DNA of 64,000 bases, from contig JABEUN010000064.1 of the NCBI GenBank assembly GCA_013044385.1, positions 1-64,000 of the forward strand, written 5' to 3'. This document shows, piece after piece, positions 37,853 to 46,704 of the stretch. Source of the stretch: Acidimicrobiaceae bacterium (GTDB lineage: Bacteria; Actinomycetota; Acidimicrobiia; Acidimicrobiales; Acidimicrobiaceae). A model generated the notes under the pieces. The model had not been told where the DNA came from, did not search any database, and saw only the letters and a program-made list of their open reading frames with translations. How positions within the stretch are numbered: the stretch's first letter is position 1; every line of letters starts with the position of its first letter. Both the position numbers and the translations under genes were made by a program.

Positions 37853-38617
37853 GTGAAAGAGCCGAAGATTAAAGGTATGAGCCAAAGAAGGTACCTCGCA
37901 GCCGCAGCAACAGCAGTCTCACTGGCTCTGATCATCTATGGACTGATTCTTAAGAACACGACATTAATGCTGGTCGCGTGGCTGATGGCTGCCACGGCCA
38001 TCAGCGCTCTACTGATAGCCGAACGGCGATCAAAAGATGGTCACGTCTCCTCTTTCCCGATGACGGACACCGAAAGCGGATCTAGAAGCAGAGTGAGTAA
38101 CGCTCCAAGCGGAGCTGCAGCTGTCATCGACCAAGTCACCGGCATGGCAAACGAGAACTTTTTCTCTGCCGTACTAGGACCCAAGATGGCCACGGCTCGG
38201 CGACGACTCTGGCCCGTCTCGGTGGTTCTCATCCATGTCATCTTTGCATCCGACATCGATGAACCAGCTGACAGGGATCGGGTTATAGGTGAATTCGCTG
38301 CTCTGATCAAGATGACAATCCGTGAAGCGGACGTCGCATGCAGGATCTCTGAGCAGGTCTTCGGACTGATTCTCGACGACACCGACGAAGATGGCGGGGC
38401 TTGGACAGCTGAAAGAATCCAAATAGCGCAGTCCAAGCGGGGTAACGACAGGATTGCAAAGGTGTCCGCGGGAATTGCCAGTTACCCAAACCACGGAATG
38501 GAGCCCACTCAGGTGCTATCCAAGGCTAGAGAGGCGCTAGAGCGGGCGTGTTCGAACGTCAGCCTTCCTGGACTTGGGATTGTGATAGTGGCTCCGCAGG
38601 GACCGATAAGCGGATAA
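37853..38617 (+). CDS. Membrane protein with degenerate GGDEF domain
   Basis: Two membrane helices (about residues 13-30 and 36-53) precede a domain with GGDEF layout: VIDQVTGMANENFFSAVLG at the start, READVACRISEQVFGLIL where the GGDEF loop belongs, and a KVSAGIASYPNHG end. The signature is replaced by ISEQV, so cyclase activity is unlikely; it may bind nucleotide or act as a scaffold. GTG 37853 or ATG 37877 can start it. It lies between the ecm terminator and the convergent carboxylase genes. Confidence 0.72.
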   Translation: MKEPKIKGMSQRRYLAAAATAVSLALIIYGLILKNTTLMLVAWLMAATAISALLIAERRSKDGHVSSFPMTDTESGSRSRVSNAPSGAAAVIDQVTGMANENFFSAVLGPKMATARRRLWPVSVVLIHVIFASDIDEPADRDRVIGEFAALIKMTIREADVACRISEQVFGLILDDTDEDGGAWTAERIQIAQSKRGNDRIAKVSAGIASYPNHGMEPTQVLSKAREALERACSNVSLPGLGIVIVAPQGPISG

Positions 38618-38631
38618 CACTAAGTCGCCCC

Positions 38632-38841
38632 TCAGTACCGCCCAGGTCCTCCCCGCTGCGCTCCCCACCACCTAGCGGCAAACCTCCAAGCGGTCGGGTC
38701 TGGCTTAGGGACCCCATTGACCGAACCATCCGAATCAGCTGCCATAAATGCCGTCACAGCTGCAATAATGGCGGCGGATGCCTCCTCATCAGTAGGGAGA
38801 TCGGGGTATGACACCGCACCTTTGTACTGAGCTTGCTCCAT
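38632..38841 (-). CDS. Small acyl-CoA carboxylase epsilon-like subunit
   Basis: This 69-residue protein follows the carboxyltransferase gene with a TGATG overlap, showing translational coupling. It has a helix LPTDEEASAAIIAAVTAFMA, then a linker and PTAWRFAARWWGAQRG, a pattern like the actinobacterial AccE/PccE epsilon subunits that hold the carboxylase complex together. The identification rests on position, size and the Trp/Arg C-terminus. Confidence 0.65.
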   Translation of the reverse strand: MEQAQYKGAVSYPDLPTDEEASAAIIAAVTAFMAADSDGSVNGVPKPDPTAWRFAARWWGAQRGGPGRY

Positions 38842-40400
38842 CAAAGCGGTACGTTCCCATGCTTGCGGCGTGGAAGCTCCTCCCGCTTTGACCGGAGTAT
38901 TCGTAGCGCCTGTACGAGCACCTTGCGGGTATCTGCCGGATTGATAACGTCGTCCACAAAACCTCGCTCTGCAGCAACGTAAGGATTGGCGTACCTCTCG
39001 GTGTACTCCTCTACGAGCTCGTTGCGACGTGCTACCGGATCATCTGCTCCAGCTATCTCCCTGCGATGGAGCACCTCAACGGCACCCTGGGGACCCATTA
39101 CGGCCAACTCCGCCGACGGCCACGCATAAGCCAGATCGGCACCGACGCTCTTCGAGTTCATGACGACATAAGCGCCGCCGTAAGCTTTGCGAGTGATTAC
39201 CTGGATTCGAGGAACACTGGCCTCACAGTAGGCGTAAAGGAGTTTCGCTCCATGTCGGATGATTCCGCCATACTCCTGGTCGACACCTGGCATGAAGCCC
39301 GGTACGTCGACGAAGGTGACAATCGGAATGTTGAAAGAGTCGCAGGTTCTGACGAACCTCGCCGCCTTCTCGGAAGAGTCAATGTCAAGCACTCCAGCCA
39401 AGACCGCTGGTTGGTTTCCGACTATCCCTACTACCTGGCCGTCGATACGACCGAAACCGCAAGTAATGTTCTGCGCCCACTGTGGGAAGTACTCAAGGTA
39501 GTCTCCGTTGTCGAGACAGGCGGCGATGACCTTCTTCATGTCATACGGAAGGTTCGGACTGTCTGGCATGAGCTCCAACAGTTCGGGTACTAACCTGTCC
39601 GGATCGTCGGTCGGCTCCTCCCTAGGAGGCTCCTCCATATTGTTCGAGGGGAGAAAGCTCAACAGATACTTCACTTCATCCAAACAGGACTTCTCGTCAT
39701 CCAATACGAATGTCGCCACGCCGGACTTTGTTGCATGGCTGGTGGCGCCACCGAGTTCCTCTAACGTCACCTCTTCACCAGTGACGGTCTTTACCACATC
39801 TGGTCCGGTGATGAACATATGGGATGTCTCTTTGACCATGAAGATGAAATCCGTCATTGCAGGCGAGTAGACCGCTCCACCTGCACACGGCCCAAGGATG
39901 ACGCTTATCTGAGGTATAACGCCCGAACTCTTCACATTCCGCCTGAAGATTCCGCCGTAGGAGTGGAGAGAGACGACGCCTTCTTGGATCCTTGCACCTG
40001 CGCCGTCATTCAAACCTATCATCGGTACTCCAACCGAATTCGCTAGGTCCATCACCTTGTGGATCTTCTCGGCGAACACCTCTCCGAGTGCACCTCCGAA
40101 GACTGTGAAGTCTTGCGAAAAGACACATACCCGACGGCCGTCTATGGTTCCGAACCCGGTCACCACACCATCTGTATACGGTCTGGACTTATCAAGGCCC
40201 ATTCCATGGGCTCGGTGACGAGCCAACATGTCCAGCTCTTGGAAGGAGCCTTCGTCCAATAGGTAACCGAGCCGCTCACGAGCGGTCATCTTTCCCTTTT
40301 GGTGTTGACGCTCGACAGCGTGTGGCGACCCAGCCGAGAGTGCTTCAGCTCTGCGCCTGTTCAGTTCAGCTAGTCTCTCAGACATAGGGTGATCCGACAT
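38841..40400 (-). CDS. pccB: Acyl-CoA (propionyl-CoA type) carboxylase carboxyltransferase subunit
   Basis: This subunit moves the carboxyl group from biotin to propionyl-CoA and/or acetyl-CoA. The N-terminal part has KMTARERLGYLLDEGSFQEL, DFTVFGGALGE and GLNDGAGARIQEGV, followed by GPCAGGAVYSPAMTDF. The C-terminal crotonase fold contains FVDVPGFMPGVDQE and KAYGGAYVVMNSK. About 519 residues, full length. ATG 40400 or 40385 may be the start; TTG 40418 is less likely. The biotin-carboxylase alpha subunit is not in the window. It could feed methylmalonyl-CoA to the epimerase. Confidence 0.92.
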   Translation of the reverse strand: MSDHPMSERLAELNRRRAEALSAGSPHAVERQHQKGKMTARERLGYLLDEGSFQELDMLARHRAHGMGLDKSRPYTDGVVTGFGTIDGRRVCVFSQDFTVFGGALGEVFAEKIHKVMDLANSVGVPMIGLNDGAGARIQEGVVSLHSYGGIFRRNVKSSGVIPQISVILGPCAGGAVYSPAMTDFIFMVKETSHMFITGPDVVKTVTGEEVTLEELGGATSHATKSGVATFVLDDEKSCLDEVKYLLSFLPSNNMEEPPREEPTDDPDRLVPELLELMPDSPNLPYDMKKVIAACLDNGDYLEYFPQWAQNITCGFGRIDGQVVGIVGNQPAVLAGVLDIDSSEKAARFVRTCDSFNIPIVTFVDVPGFMPGVDQEYGGIIRHGAKLLYAYCEASVPRIQVITRKAYGGAYVVMNSKSVGADLAYAWPSAELAVMGPQGAVEVLHRREIAGADDPVARRNELVEEYTERYANPYVAAERGFVDDVINPADTRKVLVQALRILRSKREELPRRKHGNVPL

Positions 40401-40460
40401 AGCCTCCAACAATACCAACCGAATGACTCCTTTTACTCCGCTTGATACGGATAGGGGACT

Positions 40461-41219
40461 ATGAACTCCCAGATACCCACAGCATCAGCAGTTCTCCATA
40501 GGGTTCGATCGAACCCGAATCTTGACGTACTCCTTTACGTAGGTGGTGAGATTTCAGCTGAGACGCTCTTGGCTGGATATCGAGCTGGCCTGTTCCCGAT
40601 GGAACTCGAATACGATTCGACAGCGACGGTCGGCTGGCTCTGTCCACAGGTCCGGGCGACGATCTGGATGAAGAAGTGGGAGACAGCTGGACCAACACCT
40701 TTCCGGATCACAAAGTCAACCCGTAATGCGGGAAAGCGATTACGCGTCACGATGGACCAAGCTTTCGATGAGGTTGTGGAGAGGTGCTCCGACGTACGCA
40801 GTGACGGAAACTGGATCAACTCGGACTACCAGAACGCCTATCACAGACTTCACCTAGATGGTGTTGGTCATTCGATCGAGGTTTGGAAGGACCAAAGCTT
40901 GGTAGGTGGACTCTTCGGAGTCGAGGTTGGTGGACTCTTCACAGGTGAGTCGATGTTCCACATCCAAACGGGTGCATCGAAAGTCGCCCTCGTAGCGCTG
41001 TATCAAGTGCTGAGTACTGCCGGCTTCACGCTTCTAGATGCACAGTGGCTCACCGATCACCTAGCAAGCCTCGGCTTCGTCGGCACCGAGCGAATCGACT
41101 ACCTACGAGCAGTAACGACTGTTTCGCTCCTCGAGCCAAGTCGACTCTCACAAGGGGAGATCGTTATCAATTGGCGTACTTTCACCCACGAATCCCCTCC
41201 GGAGGCCGTTTCGGACTAG
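40461..41219 (+). CDS. aat: Leucyl/phenylalanyl-tRNA--protein transferase
   Basis: Aat adds Leu or Phe to N-terminal Arg or Lys, marking proteins for ClpAP/ClpS degradation. The segment VGGEISAETLLAGYRAGLFP matches the conserved G-x-L-s-x-e-x-L-l-x-A-Y-x-x-G-i-F-P start. SIEVW, LVGGLFGVEVGGLFTGESMF and LLDAQWLTDHLASLG are the GNAT-fold core. The length of 252 residues is slightly longer than usual. It is divergent from pccB. Confidence 0.94.
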   Translation: MNSQIPTASAVLHRVRSNPNLDVLLYVGGEISAETLLAGYRAGLFPMELEYDSTATVGWLCPQVRATIWMKKWETAGPTPFRITKSTRNAGKRLRVTMDQAFDEVVERCSDVRSDGNWINSDYQNAYHRLHLDGVGHSIEVWKDQSLVGGLFGVEVGGLFTGESMFHIQTGASKVALVALYQVLSTAGFTLLDAQWLTDHLASLGFVGTERIDYLRAVTTVSLLEPSRLSQGEIVINWRTFTHESPPEAVSD

Positions 41220-41231
41220 CCTCGGTTCACC

Positions 41232-42146
41232 GTGAAGCCAAACAAGTCCGAACTTTACTCTTATCTACTTGCAGCGACTTCTCCGTCCGCGGTCGGTCTT
41301 GGCATCGCAGTGTCTGGAGCACTCGTGCGCTATCCCGTATTTTCGGGCCAAGCAATCAGGTATGCCATAGGTGCCGTGATGCTAGGAGTCCTCGGAAGGA
41401 AGTCGCTCCACACAGTCTTTTCCCTCTCAAGGAGGGAGGTATTCAAGCTCCTACTGCTCAGTGCGACTGGACTTGCCGGTTTCTCCGTCTGCTCCATCGA
41501 GGCACTCAGGAGCTCCTCGCCGGCTGCGGTAGGCGTAATAATCGGGTGCCTCCCAATTGTGCTCGCGCTCGTAGTCCCGATACTCAACTGGCGTCGTCCC
41601 AAGCCGAGGACCTTCATAGCCGCCGCTATCGTCTCTGTCGGTGCGGCAGTCGTCAACGGGGCAGGACACTCATCCTTTCACGGCGCAATGTGGGCATTGG
41701 GAGCCCTAGTAGGTGACGCCTGTTTCTCGATAATCGGAGTCTCGCTCATAGAAAAACTGGGTGCCAGAGCGCTTTCGTTCTGGGCCACCGTGCTGGCAAC
41801 AGTTGGCCTTTTGGCCGTCGGGGCAGCGGTCGGCGGGTCTACTGCCTTCAGGACACCCACCCTCAATGAGTCCGAGGCGCTACTTTACAGCGGAGTCGCC
41901 ATATCGTTTTATGCAGTCGGCGTCTGGTACGTGGTGCTCAAGCGGATCTCGGTAGAAAGGGCCGGTCTCCTCACCGGACTCATACCTGTATCGGCTCTGA
42001 TTGGACAGGCAATTCTAGGAATTGGAGTCGTCAATCTCCGCGAGGTCATAGGGGTAGTAATCGTGACTCTCGGCATCTCGGCTGGCATCATCGCCGGCGA
42101 CTCCTCCGAGGTTGCACCGAAAGCCAAAAGGGGCAATTCCTTCTAA
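41232..42146 (+). CDS. EamA/DMT-family transporter
   Basis: This is an inner-membrane permease with about ten hydrophobic helices in two EamA halves. The N-terminal half has the SGALVRYPVFSGQAIRYAIG helix pair and SATGLAGFSVCSIEAL. The second begins near GAMWALGALVGDACFS. It starts 12 bp after aat in the same direction. The substrate is unknown; amino-acid or metabolite export is common in the family. The last 4 bp overlap the end of the convergent RidA gene. Confidence 0.85.
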   Translation: MKPNKSELYSYLLAATSPSAVGLGIAVSGALVRYPVFSGQAIRYAIGAVMLGVLGRKSLHTVFSLSRREVFKLLLLSATGLAGFSVCSIEALRSSSPAAVGVIIGCLPIVLALVVPILNWRRPKPRTFIAAAIVSVGAAVVNGAGHSSFHGAMWALGALVGDACFSIIGVSLIEKLGARALSFWATVLATVGLLAVGAAVGGSTAFRTPTLNESEALLYSGVAISFYAVGVWYVVLKRISVERAGLLTGLIPVSALIGQAILGIGVVNLREVIGVVIVTLGISAGIIAGDSSEVAPKAKRGNSF

Positions 42147-42613
42147 TTCTCCGCTATTGCAAGGACCATCTCGACCTCCACACAAGAGCCAAGCGGAAGA
42201 CTGGCAACGCCGACTGCGGACCGCGCGTGACGACCAATATCTCCGAAGACCGCTGCGATTAGGTCGGAGGCACCATTGACAACCTGTGGTTGAGCGTGGA
42301 ACTCCGGCGCCGAGGCCACGAAACCTACAACCTTCAGCACACGCAGTACCTTGTCCAAGCCACCGATTCCCGCATGTATCACAGAAAGACTGTTTTTTAC
42401 GCACTGGGCCGCAGCTTCGGCTGCCTGCTCCGCGGTTACGTCCTTTCCTACCAGGCCAGGATGGAGTAACTCCCCATCGACGAAGGGGAGGGAACCAGAC
42501 AGGTAAGCGATCCCACGATCGGTCACAATGGGCTGATAGGAGCCTCGTGGGGGGCCGGGCTCGGTAAGTTCGATGCCGAGACTGTGGAGATTGGCAAATA
42601 CATCATCACTCAT
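42143..42613 (-). CDS. RidA (YjgF/L-PSP) family protein
   Basis: The RidA fold is seen in YLSGSLPFVDGELL, AEQAAEAAAQCVKNSLSVIHAG and SCVEVEMVLAIAEN. Typical RidA has a deaminase Arg in the C-terminal part; here the area reads GRHARSAVGVASLPLGSCVEVE, with the Arg of RSAVGV present. It likely deaminates reactive enamines or imines or is one of the larger paralogue types. The preferred start is ATG 42613; the frame extends to GTG 42637. Confidence 0.82.
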   Translation of the reverse strand: MSDDVFANLHSLGIELTEPGPPRGSYQPIVTDRGIAYLSGSLPFVDGELLHPGLVGKDVTAEQAAEAAAQCVKNSLSVIHAGIGGLDKVLRVLKVVGFVASAPEFHAQPQVVNGASDLIAAVFGDIGRHARSAVGVASLPLGSCVEVEMVLAIAEN

Positions 42614-42916
42614 GGATAGGAAGCTACACGAATCCACGACCGACTTGACACCATGTTTTTACCAGCTAGGCATGATCAGGTCACCAATGGGTGGCAGCTA
42701 GCGCACATATCACTCCCACCAAAGTGTCGCCCACTCACTATCCGAAAGTTACTCCTGACTGGTCCCTCCAAATGCCGAGCTCGTCGGCTAAGAGGCAATG
42801 TTTGAACCAAGGACTACATTCATGTTTCATGCCCAAAATGCAAGCACCTAGTCGGGTCACGTGCCGAAAGTGGACACAGATGCATTAGTTCAAACCCAGT
42901 CGGCCCGCAATGCTAC

Positions 42917-43654
42917 CTACTTCGGGTCATCCAGAGCCATAAAGTGACCACTCCTCAAGACCTTTGCCCTGAGATAGTTACGATTGTGATCGGAAAGAAA
43001 TACGCCGGTGGAGATCCTCGACCGGACATCCACCCCATACCCTTCCAGTTGGAGCGCTTTGTCCGGATTGTTCGATAGCAGATCGATCTTGCGAGTCCCT
43101 AAAACCTCCAACATCTCAGCAACAGCCCTGTAGTCTCTTCCATCTGCAGGAAGGTGAAGTTCCAGGTTGGCATCGTAGGTATCGAGTCCGGCGTCCTGAA
43201 GGGCGTAGGCATCCAATTTGTTGTACAGTCCGATTCCCCTCCCCTCTTGTCGAAGGTACAGAAGATAACCTCCAACGGCTGCGATCCGATGTATCGCCTC
43301 AAGGAGTTGTGGTCCACAATCACACCGGGCCGATCCAAATACGTCGCCAGTCAGACACTCGGAATGCGGACGAACTAGCGGCACCGGGTTGTTGCGGAAA
43401 TCGCCTAGACCGACAGCGAGATGCTGCAGACCGTCGCTCAGGTCGCTGAAGGAGAACACCACGGAGTCGACTTCGAAACCGTCAGCAAGTCTCAACGGGA
43501 CGGGGACTTCACGTCTTATCGATGCTCCATTTGTCTTCAGGGTGTGAGCCCCTTTCGATTGCACTTCATCCAATGCATCACCTGCGAAGCCTTGCGTGGA
43601 AGTGAACATCACCCTCCTTCTTGGATCGTCCAACAAACCCAAAGAGCTGAACAT
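42917..43654 (-). CDS. ribA: GTP cyclohydrolase II
   Basis: RibA opens GTP for riboflavin and F420-precursor synthesis. The zinc Cys are in HSECLTGDVFGSARCDCG, the catalytic segment is LRQEGRGIGLYNK, and the GTP contacts include TYDANLEL and LLSNNPDK. It stands alone without the DHBP synthase domain that many actinobacteria fuse to it. The N-terminal 30 residues are less conserved, so MFTSTQGF may be the true start. The start codon at 43654 lies on the edge of an inverted repeat shared with the divergent marR. Confidence 0.92.
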   Translation of the reverse strand: MFSSLGLLDDPRRRVMFTSTQGFAGDALDEVQSKGAHTLKTNGASIRREVPVPLRLADGFEVDSVVFSFSDLSDGLQHLAVGLGDFRNNPVPLVRPHSECLTGDVFGSARCDCGPQLLEAIHRIAAVGGYLLYLRQEGRGIGLYNKLDAYALQDAGLDTYDANLELHLPADGRDYRAVAEMLEVLGTRKIDLLSNNPDKALQLEGYGVDVRSRISTGVFLSDHNRNYLRAKVLRSGHFMALDDPK

Positions 43655-43672
43655 TGTTGAATGTTAAACAAT
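43653..43672. promoter_or_regulatory. Candidate MarR operator between ribA and marR
   Basis: ATTGTTGAATGTTAAACAAT has perfect 6-bp inverted arms (ATTGTT/AACAAT) around 8 bp, a size and AT content suited to MarR proteins. It lies 51 bp upstream of the marR ATG and touches the ribA start codon. Assignment is by position and symmetry. Confidence 0.45.
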
Positions 43673-43722
43673 TCCCGCTGAAATCAACAGATTAGATAAT
43701 TTGAACTTGTACTCTTTAAATC

Positions 43723-44286
43723 ATGGAATCGGTGAGGTGGCTCAATGACGAAGAGACAGACCTTTGGATCAGCTTCCTCGCCGTCTCTCAGATGGTTGAA
43801 CGACTGGTAGATCAGCAATTGCGCCGCGATTTCAATATCTCCCACTCCGACTACGAGATCCTCGCTCGACTTTCGCAGGCGCCGGGGAGGTGGCTACGAA
43901 TGGGCGAGCTCGCCAACACAATCGTCGCTCCAAAGAGCCGGCTATCACACCAGATGGAACGGCTCGAGAAGTCTGGGTGGGTCGAAAGGAAGAACTGTCC
44001 GACTGACGGAAGAGGCGTCGTGGCCGAGTTAACCGAGGCCGGGCTGGACCTGCTAATCGGTATCGCTCCGGCCCATGTAACCACTGTGCGCGAAAACTTC
44101 ATCGACCTGATCCCACAAGAACAGCTGGAGCCCACTCTTCAGGCACTTAAGGCCGTACTGAAATCAATACCGGGGGCGCCACAATCTTTGGTCGAATGTG
44201 ATCCGGCTGAGGTGACTACTGGGACTCCGACCTGTGAAACCGACACCACCTCTAACGAGGAGTGTCCGGAAAGTTGGGCAAAATGA
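43723..44286 (+). CDS. MarR-family transcription regulator
   Basis: This winged-helix regulator has the recognition region MGELANTIVAPKSRLSHQMERLE and the wing SGWVERKNCPTDGRGVVAELTEAG. It is about 40 residues longer at the C-terminus than a typical MarR. It overlaps the dioxygenase gene by 4 bp (ATGA) and so probably controls it and itself. The ligand is unknown; phenolic compounds are common for the family and would suit a dioxygenase partner. Confidence 0.9.
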   Translation: MESVRWLNDEETDLWISFLAVSQMVERLVDQQLRRDFNISHSDYEILARLSQAPGRWLRMGELANTIVAPKSRLSHQMERLEKSGWVERKNCPTDGRGVVAELTEAGLDLLIGIAPAHVTTVRENFIDLIPQEQLEPTLQALKAVLKSIPGAPQSLVECDPAEVTTGTPTCETDTTSNEECPESWAK

Positions 44287-45059
44287 GAACACCAGCAATT
44301 TTTCTCGGCCATGGCAGCCCGATGAATGCCATCGAGCAGAACCAGTGGTCAGAGTCTTGGCGTGCCTTGGGGAGAGAACTCACCGACGTCAAGGGGGTAC
44401 TTTGCATCTCGGCCCACTGGTATACAAGAGGGTGCGGAGTGACCGCAATGACTACCCCAAGGACCATACATGACTTTGGTGGTTTTCCACAGGAGCTGTT
44501 CGAAATAGTGTACCCAGCAGGTGGAGACCCAGCCCTAGCCCAACATACCAAGTCCCTTCTCGCAGGGGAGACAGACGTCGTTCTCGACGAGAGTTGGGGT
44601 CTGGATCATGGGACCTGGTCGGTACTTGTCCACCTCTTCCCCGATGCCAATGTTCCAGTAGTCCAGCTGAGCATCGATGCAACTTTAGATCACGAAAAGC
44701 ACATCGAATATGGGCGGCGGATCAGTGAACTTCGTGACCTCGGCTACCTAATTGTTGGCAGTGGCAACATCGTACATAATCTGCACGAAAGCTTCAGGCA
44801 CCAAGACGCAAGTGACGGTTTCGAATGGGCAAAGTCCTTCGACACCAAGATCAAGGCCCGACTCGCCGACCACGATTTTTACAGTTTGGCCGACTATGAC
44901 CGCATTGACGACAACGCAAGGCTCTCAGTACCCACCCCCGATCACTACCTCCCGCTACTTTACGTCGTAGGTACGGCTGCGCCCGATGAACCAATCGACA
45001 TAGTCTGCGATGGTTTCCAGTGGGGAGGCATATCGATGACCGGAGTCAAGGTCGGGTAG
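44283..45059 (+). CDS. LigB-type extradiol dioxygenase (DODA/YgiD-like)
   Basis: The class III extradiol dioxygenase fold is shown by the metal His in FLGHGSPMNAI and SAHWYTRG, with DHGTWSVLVHLFPDANVPV as the active-site region. It is of DOPA-dioxygenase (YgiD) length, about 258 residues. The frame begins at 44262, but ATG 44283 overlaps the marR stop as ATGA. The likely substrate is a catechol; the marR coupling suggests a xenobiotic or phenolic response. The true substrate is unknown. Confidence 0.87.
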   Translation: MRTPAIFLGHGSPMNAIEQNQWSESWRALGRELTDVKGVLCISAHWYTRGCGVTAMTTPRTIHDFGGFPQELFEIVYPAGGDPALAQHTKSLLAGETDVVLDESWGLDHGTWSVLVHLFPDANVPVVQLSIDATLDHEKHIEYGRRISELRDLGYLIVGSGNIVHNLHESFRHQDASDGFEWAKSFDTKIKARLADHDFYSLADYDRIDDNARLSVPTPDHYLPLLYVVGTAAPDEPIDIVCDGFQWGGISMTGVKVG

Positions 45060-45142
45060 TCGGTTCACCTGTACGTTCCTGTCCCAAAATCGCCCTTCAG
45101 ACTAGGCCAACCCTCTAGGAGTACTTCGATTAGTATTTCGGT

Positions 45143-46000
45143 GTGCAGCTAGGTATATCCATTTTCCCTACGGACTACTCAATTCGGCCAGCCGAACTGG
45201 CTGTGGAGGTAGAGGCGAGGGGTTTTCAGGCGCTTCTTTTCCCCGAGCACACCCACATCCCTGCGTCTCGACTCACCCCCTACCCCGGCGGTGGCGACCT
45301 CCCCAAGGAGTACTACCACACTTTCGATCCGTTCGTAGGCCTCGCCCAGGCGGCGGCGGTCACTACGACGCTTGAGATCGGGACCGGCATCTGCTTGGTA
45401 GTCGAGAGGGATCCGATCATCCTTGCAAAAGAGGTCGCAAGTCTCGACTTCCTCTCTGACGGCCGTTTTCTATTCGGCATAGGGGGTGGATGGAACCACG
45501 AGGAGATGAAGAATCATGGTACCGATCCAACCACGAGATGGCGATTACTCGACGAGAGAGTCGACGTTCTGAATCGAATCTGGTCCAATGAAGTCGCCGA
45601 AGCCGACGGGAAGTTTGTCAAGTTCGGCCCAATGTACAGTTGGCCCAAGCCAAAGCAAGTGCCAAGACCACCAATCCTTTTAGGGGCGAACGGTGCATCT
45701 GCGCTCGAGAGGGCGGTGAGGATAGCCGACGAGTGGATGCCGATTCCCGCACGACTGGGAGAAGCGGGCTTAGCACCATGGAAACTCAGGCTGGAAACAC
45801 TATGTGAGGCGGCTGGTAGACCACCGATGCCGATCAATCTTTATGGCGGAACCCCATCTGCAAAGGCAGTAGACCAGTACGCAGAACTCGGAGTAAAGCG
45901 GACGTTTTTTTGGATCCCCTCGGTCAGCAGAGACGAGGCACTTCCTCTGCTAGATCGCTTGGCCGAACTGATCCCACGCTCAGGATCTCACGTCCGCTAG
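45143..46000 (+). CDS. Luciferase-like (probable F420-dependent) oxidoreductase
   Basis: This TIM-barrel enzyme of the LLM family has LGISIFPTDYSIRPAELAVE, LLFPEHTHIPASR, a GRFLFGIGGGWNHEEM segment and RPPILLGANGAS. Actinobacterial members of this size mostly use F420, with FMN as a second possibility. GTG 45143 is the start. It stands alone, 83 bp after the dioxygenase gene. The substrate is unknown. Confidence 0.87.
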   Translation: MQLGISIFPTDYSIRPAELAVEVEARGFQALLFPEHTHIPASRLTPYPGGGDLPKEYYHTFDPFVGLAQAAAVTTTLEIGTGICLVVERDPIILAKEVASLDFLSDGRFLFGIGGGWNHEEMKNHGTDPTTRWRLLDERVDVLNRIWSNEVAEADGKFVKFGPMYSWPKPKQVPRPPILLGANGASALERAVRIADEWMPIPARLGEAGLAPWKLRLETLCEAAGRPPMPINLYGGTPSAKAVDQYAELGVKRTFFWIPSVSRDEALPLLDRLAELIPRSGSHVR

Positions 46001-46042
46001 GATACTCAACCTTCTCGCATTCGCACCGTCAGTTGAAAGTCC

Positions 46043-46068
46043 CTCGGACCCCCATATGGGGGTCCGAG
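46043..46068 (-). terminator. Hairpin downstream of tRNA-Ser(CGA)
   Basis: CTCGGACCCCC pairs perfectly with GGGGGTCCGAG around ATAT, an 11-bp GC-rich stem. It lies 9 bp past the tRNA 3' end on the minus strand and 43 bp past the oxidoreductase stop on the plus strand, so it could end both converging transcripts. The U-run is weak. Confidence 0.6.
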
Positions 46069-46077
46069 CACTCCCAG

Positions 46078-46164
46078 CGGAGAGGGTGGGATTTGAACCC
46101 ACGGTGCCATCACTGACACAGCGGTTTTCGAGACCGCCCGATTCGGCCACTCTCGCACCTCTCC
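46078..46164 (-). tRNA. tRNA-Ser (CGA)
   Basis: The cloverleaf has a perfect acceptor stem GGAGAGG/CCTCTCC with discriminator G, a long variable arm typical of tRNA-Ser, anticodon loop CTCGAAA giving CGA, and T arm GTGGGTTCAAATCCCAC. CCA is not encoded. It lies downstream of tadA on the same strand, with a strong hairpin after it. Confidence 0.96.
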
Positions 46165-46180
46165 GAGTAGAAGTCACATC

Positions 46181-46648
46181 TTAGGAGCGCAATCGTCGAA
46201 AGAAGCTCTTCAACATCTCCGAACTGCTATCAGCCATCACACCGCCAACCACGTCGATCTCATGATTGAGCCTCGGATCTGCACATAAGTTGTACAACGA
46301 TCCACAAGCCCCAGCCTTGGTATCGTATGCGGCGAACACAACGCGCTGGATCCTGTATAACACCATCGCTCCAGCACACATCGCACAGGGCTCCAAGGTT
46401 GCGAACAGAGTTGCGCCGGTGAGGTAAGTTACCCCCAGTTTTTGAGCGGCTTCCCTTAGCACGAGCATCTCGGCATGGGCAGAGGCATCTCTCGAAGCCT
46501 CCTTCTCGTTGTGACGAATCGCAACAACCTCACCGTTCAAGACACATACGGCTGCGACGGGCACGTCGCCATGTAGAAGGGCTGCATCAGCCTCATCAAG
46601 GGCCAATTTCATGAACGTATCTAGGTCGGAGTTTCCCGAGTTATCCAT
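46181..46648 (-). CDS. tadA: tRNA-specific adenosine deaminase
   Basis: TadA converts A34 to inosine in tRNA-Arg(ACG). The zinc and proton-shuttle motif is HAEMLVLREA and the Cys pair is PCAMCAGAMV. The frame runs back to 46783 through the upstream tRNA gene, so I use ATG 46648 (MDNSGNSDLDTF), giving 155 residues. It is sandwiched between two tRNA-Ser genes on the same strand. Confidence 0.95.
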   Translation of the reverse strand: MDNSGNSDLDTFMKLALDEADAALLHGDVPVAAVCVLNGEVVAIRHNEKEASRDASAHAEMLVLREAAQKLGVTYLTGATLFATLEPCAMCAGAMVLYRIQRVVFAAYDTKAGACGSLYNLCADPRLNHEIDVVGGVMADSSSEMLKSFFRRLRS

Positions 46649-46675
46649 GGAGCATCCACTGATTTTGATACTTGT

Positions 46676-46700
46676 GATCCCCCGAGAAACTCGGGGGATC
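46676..46700 (-). terminator. Hairpin between tRNA-Ser(GGA) and tadA
   Basis: GATCCCCCGAG and CTCGGGGGATC form an 11-bp perfect stem with an AAA loop, 4 bp beyond the tRNA 3' end and 28 bp before the tadA ATG. It may terminate the tRNA transcript partially or serve in processing. Confidence 0.55.
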
Positions 46701-46704
46701 ACTG

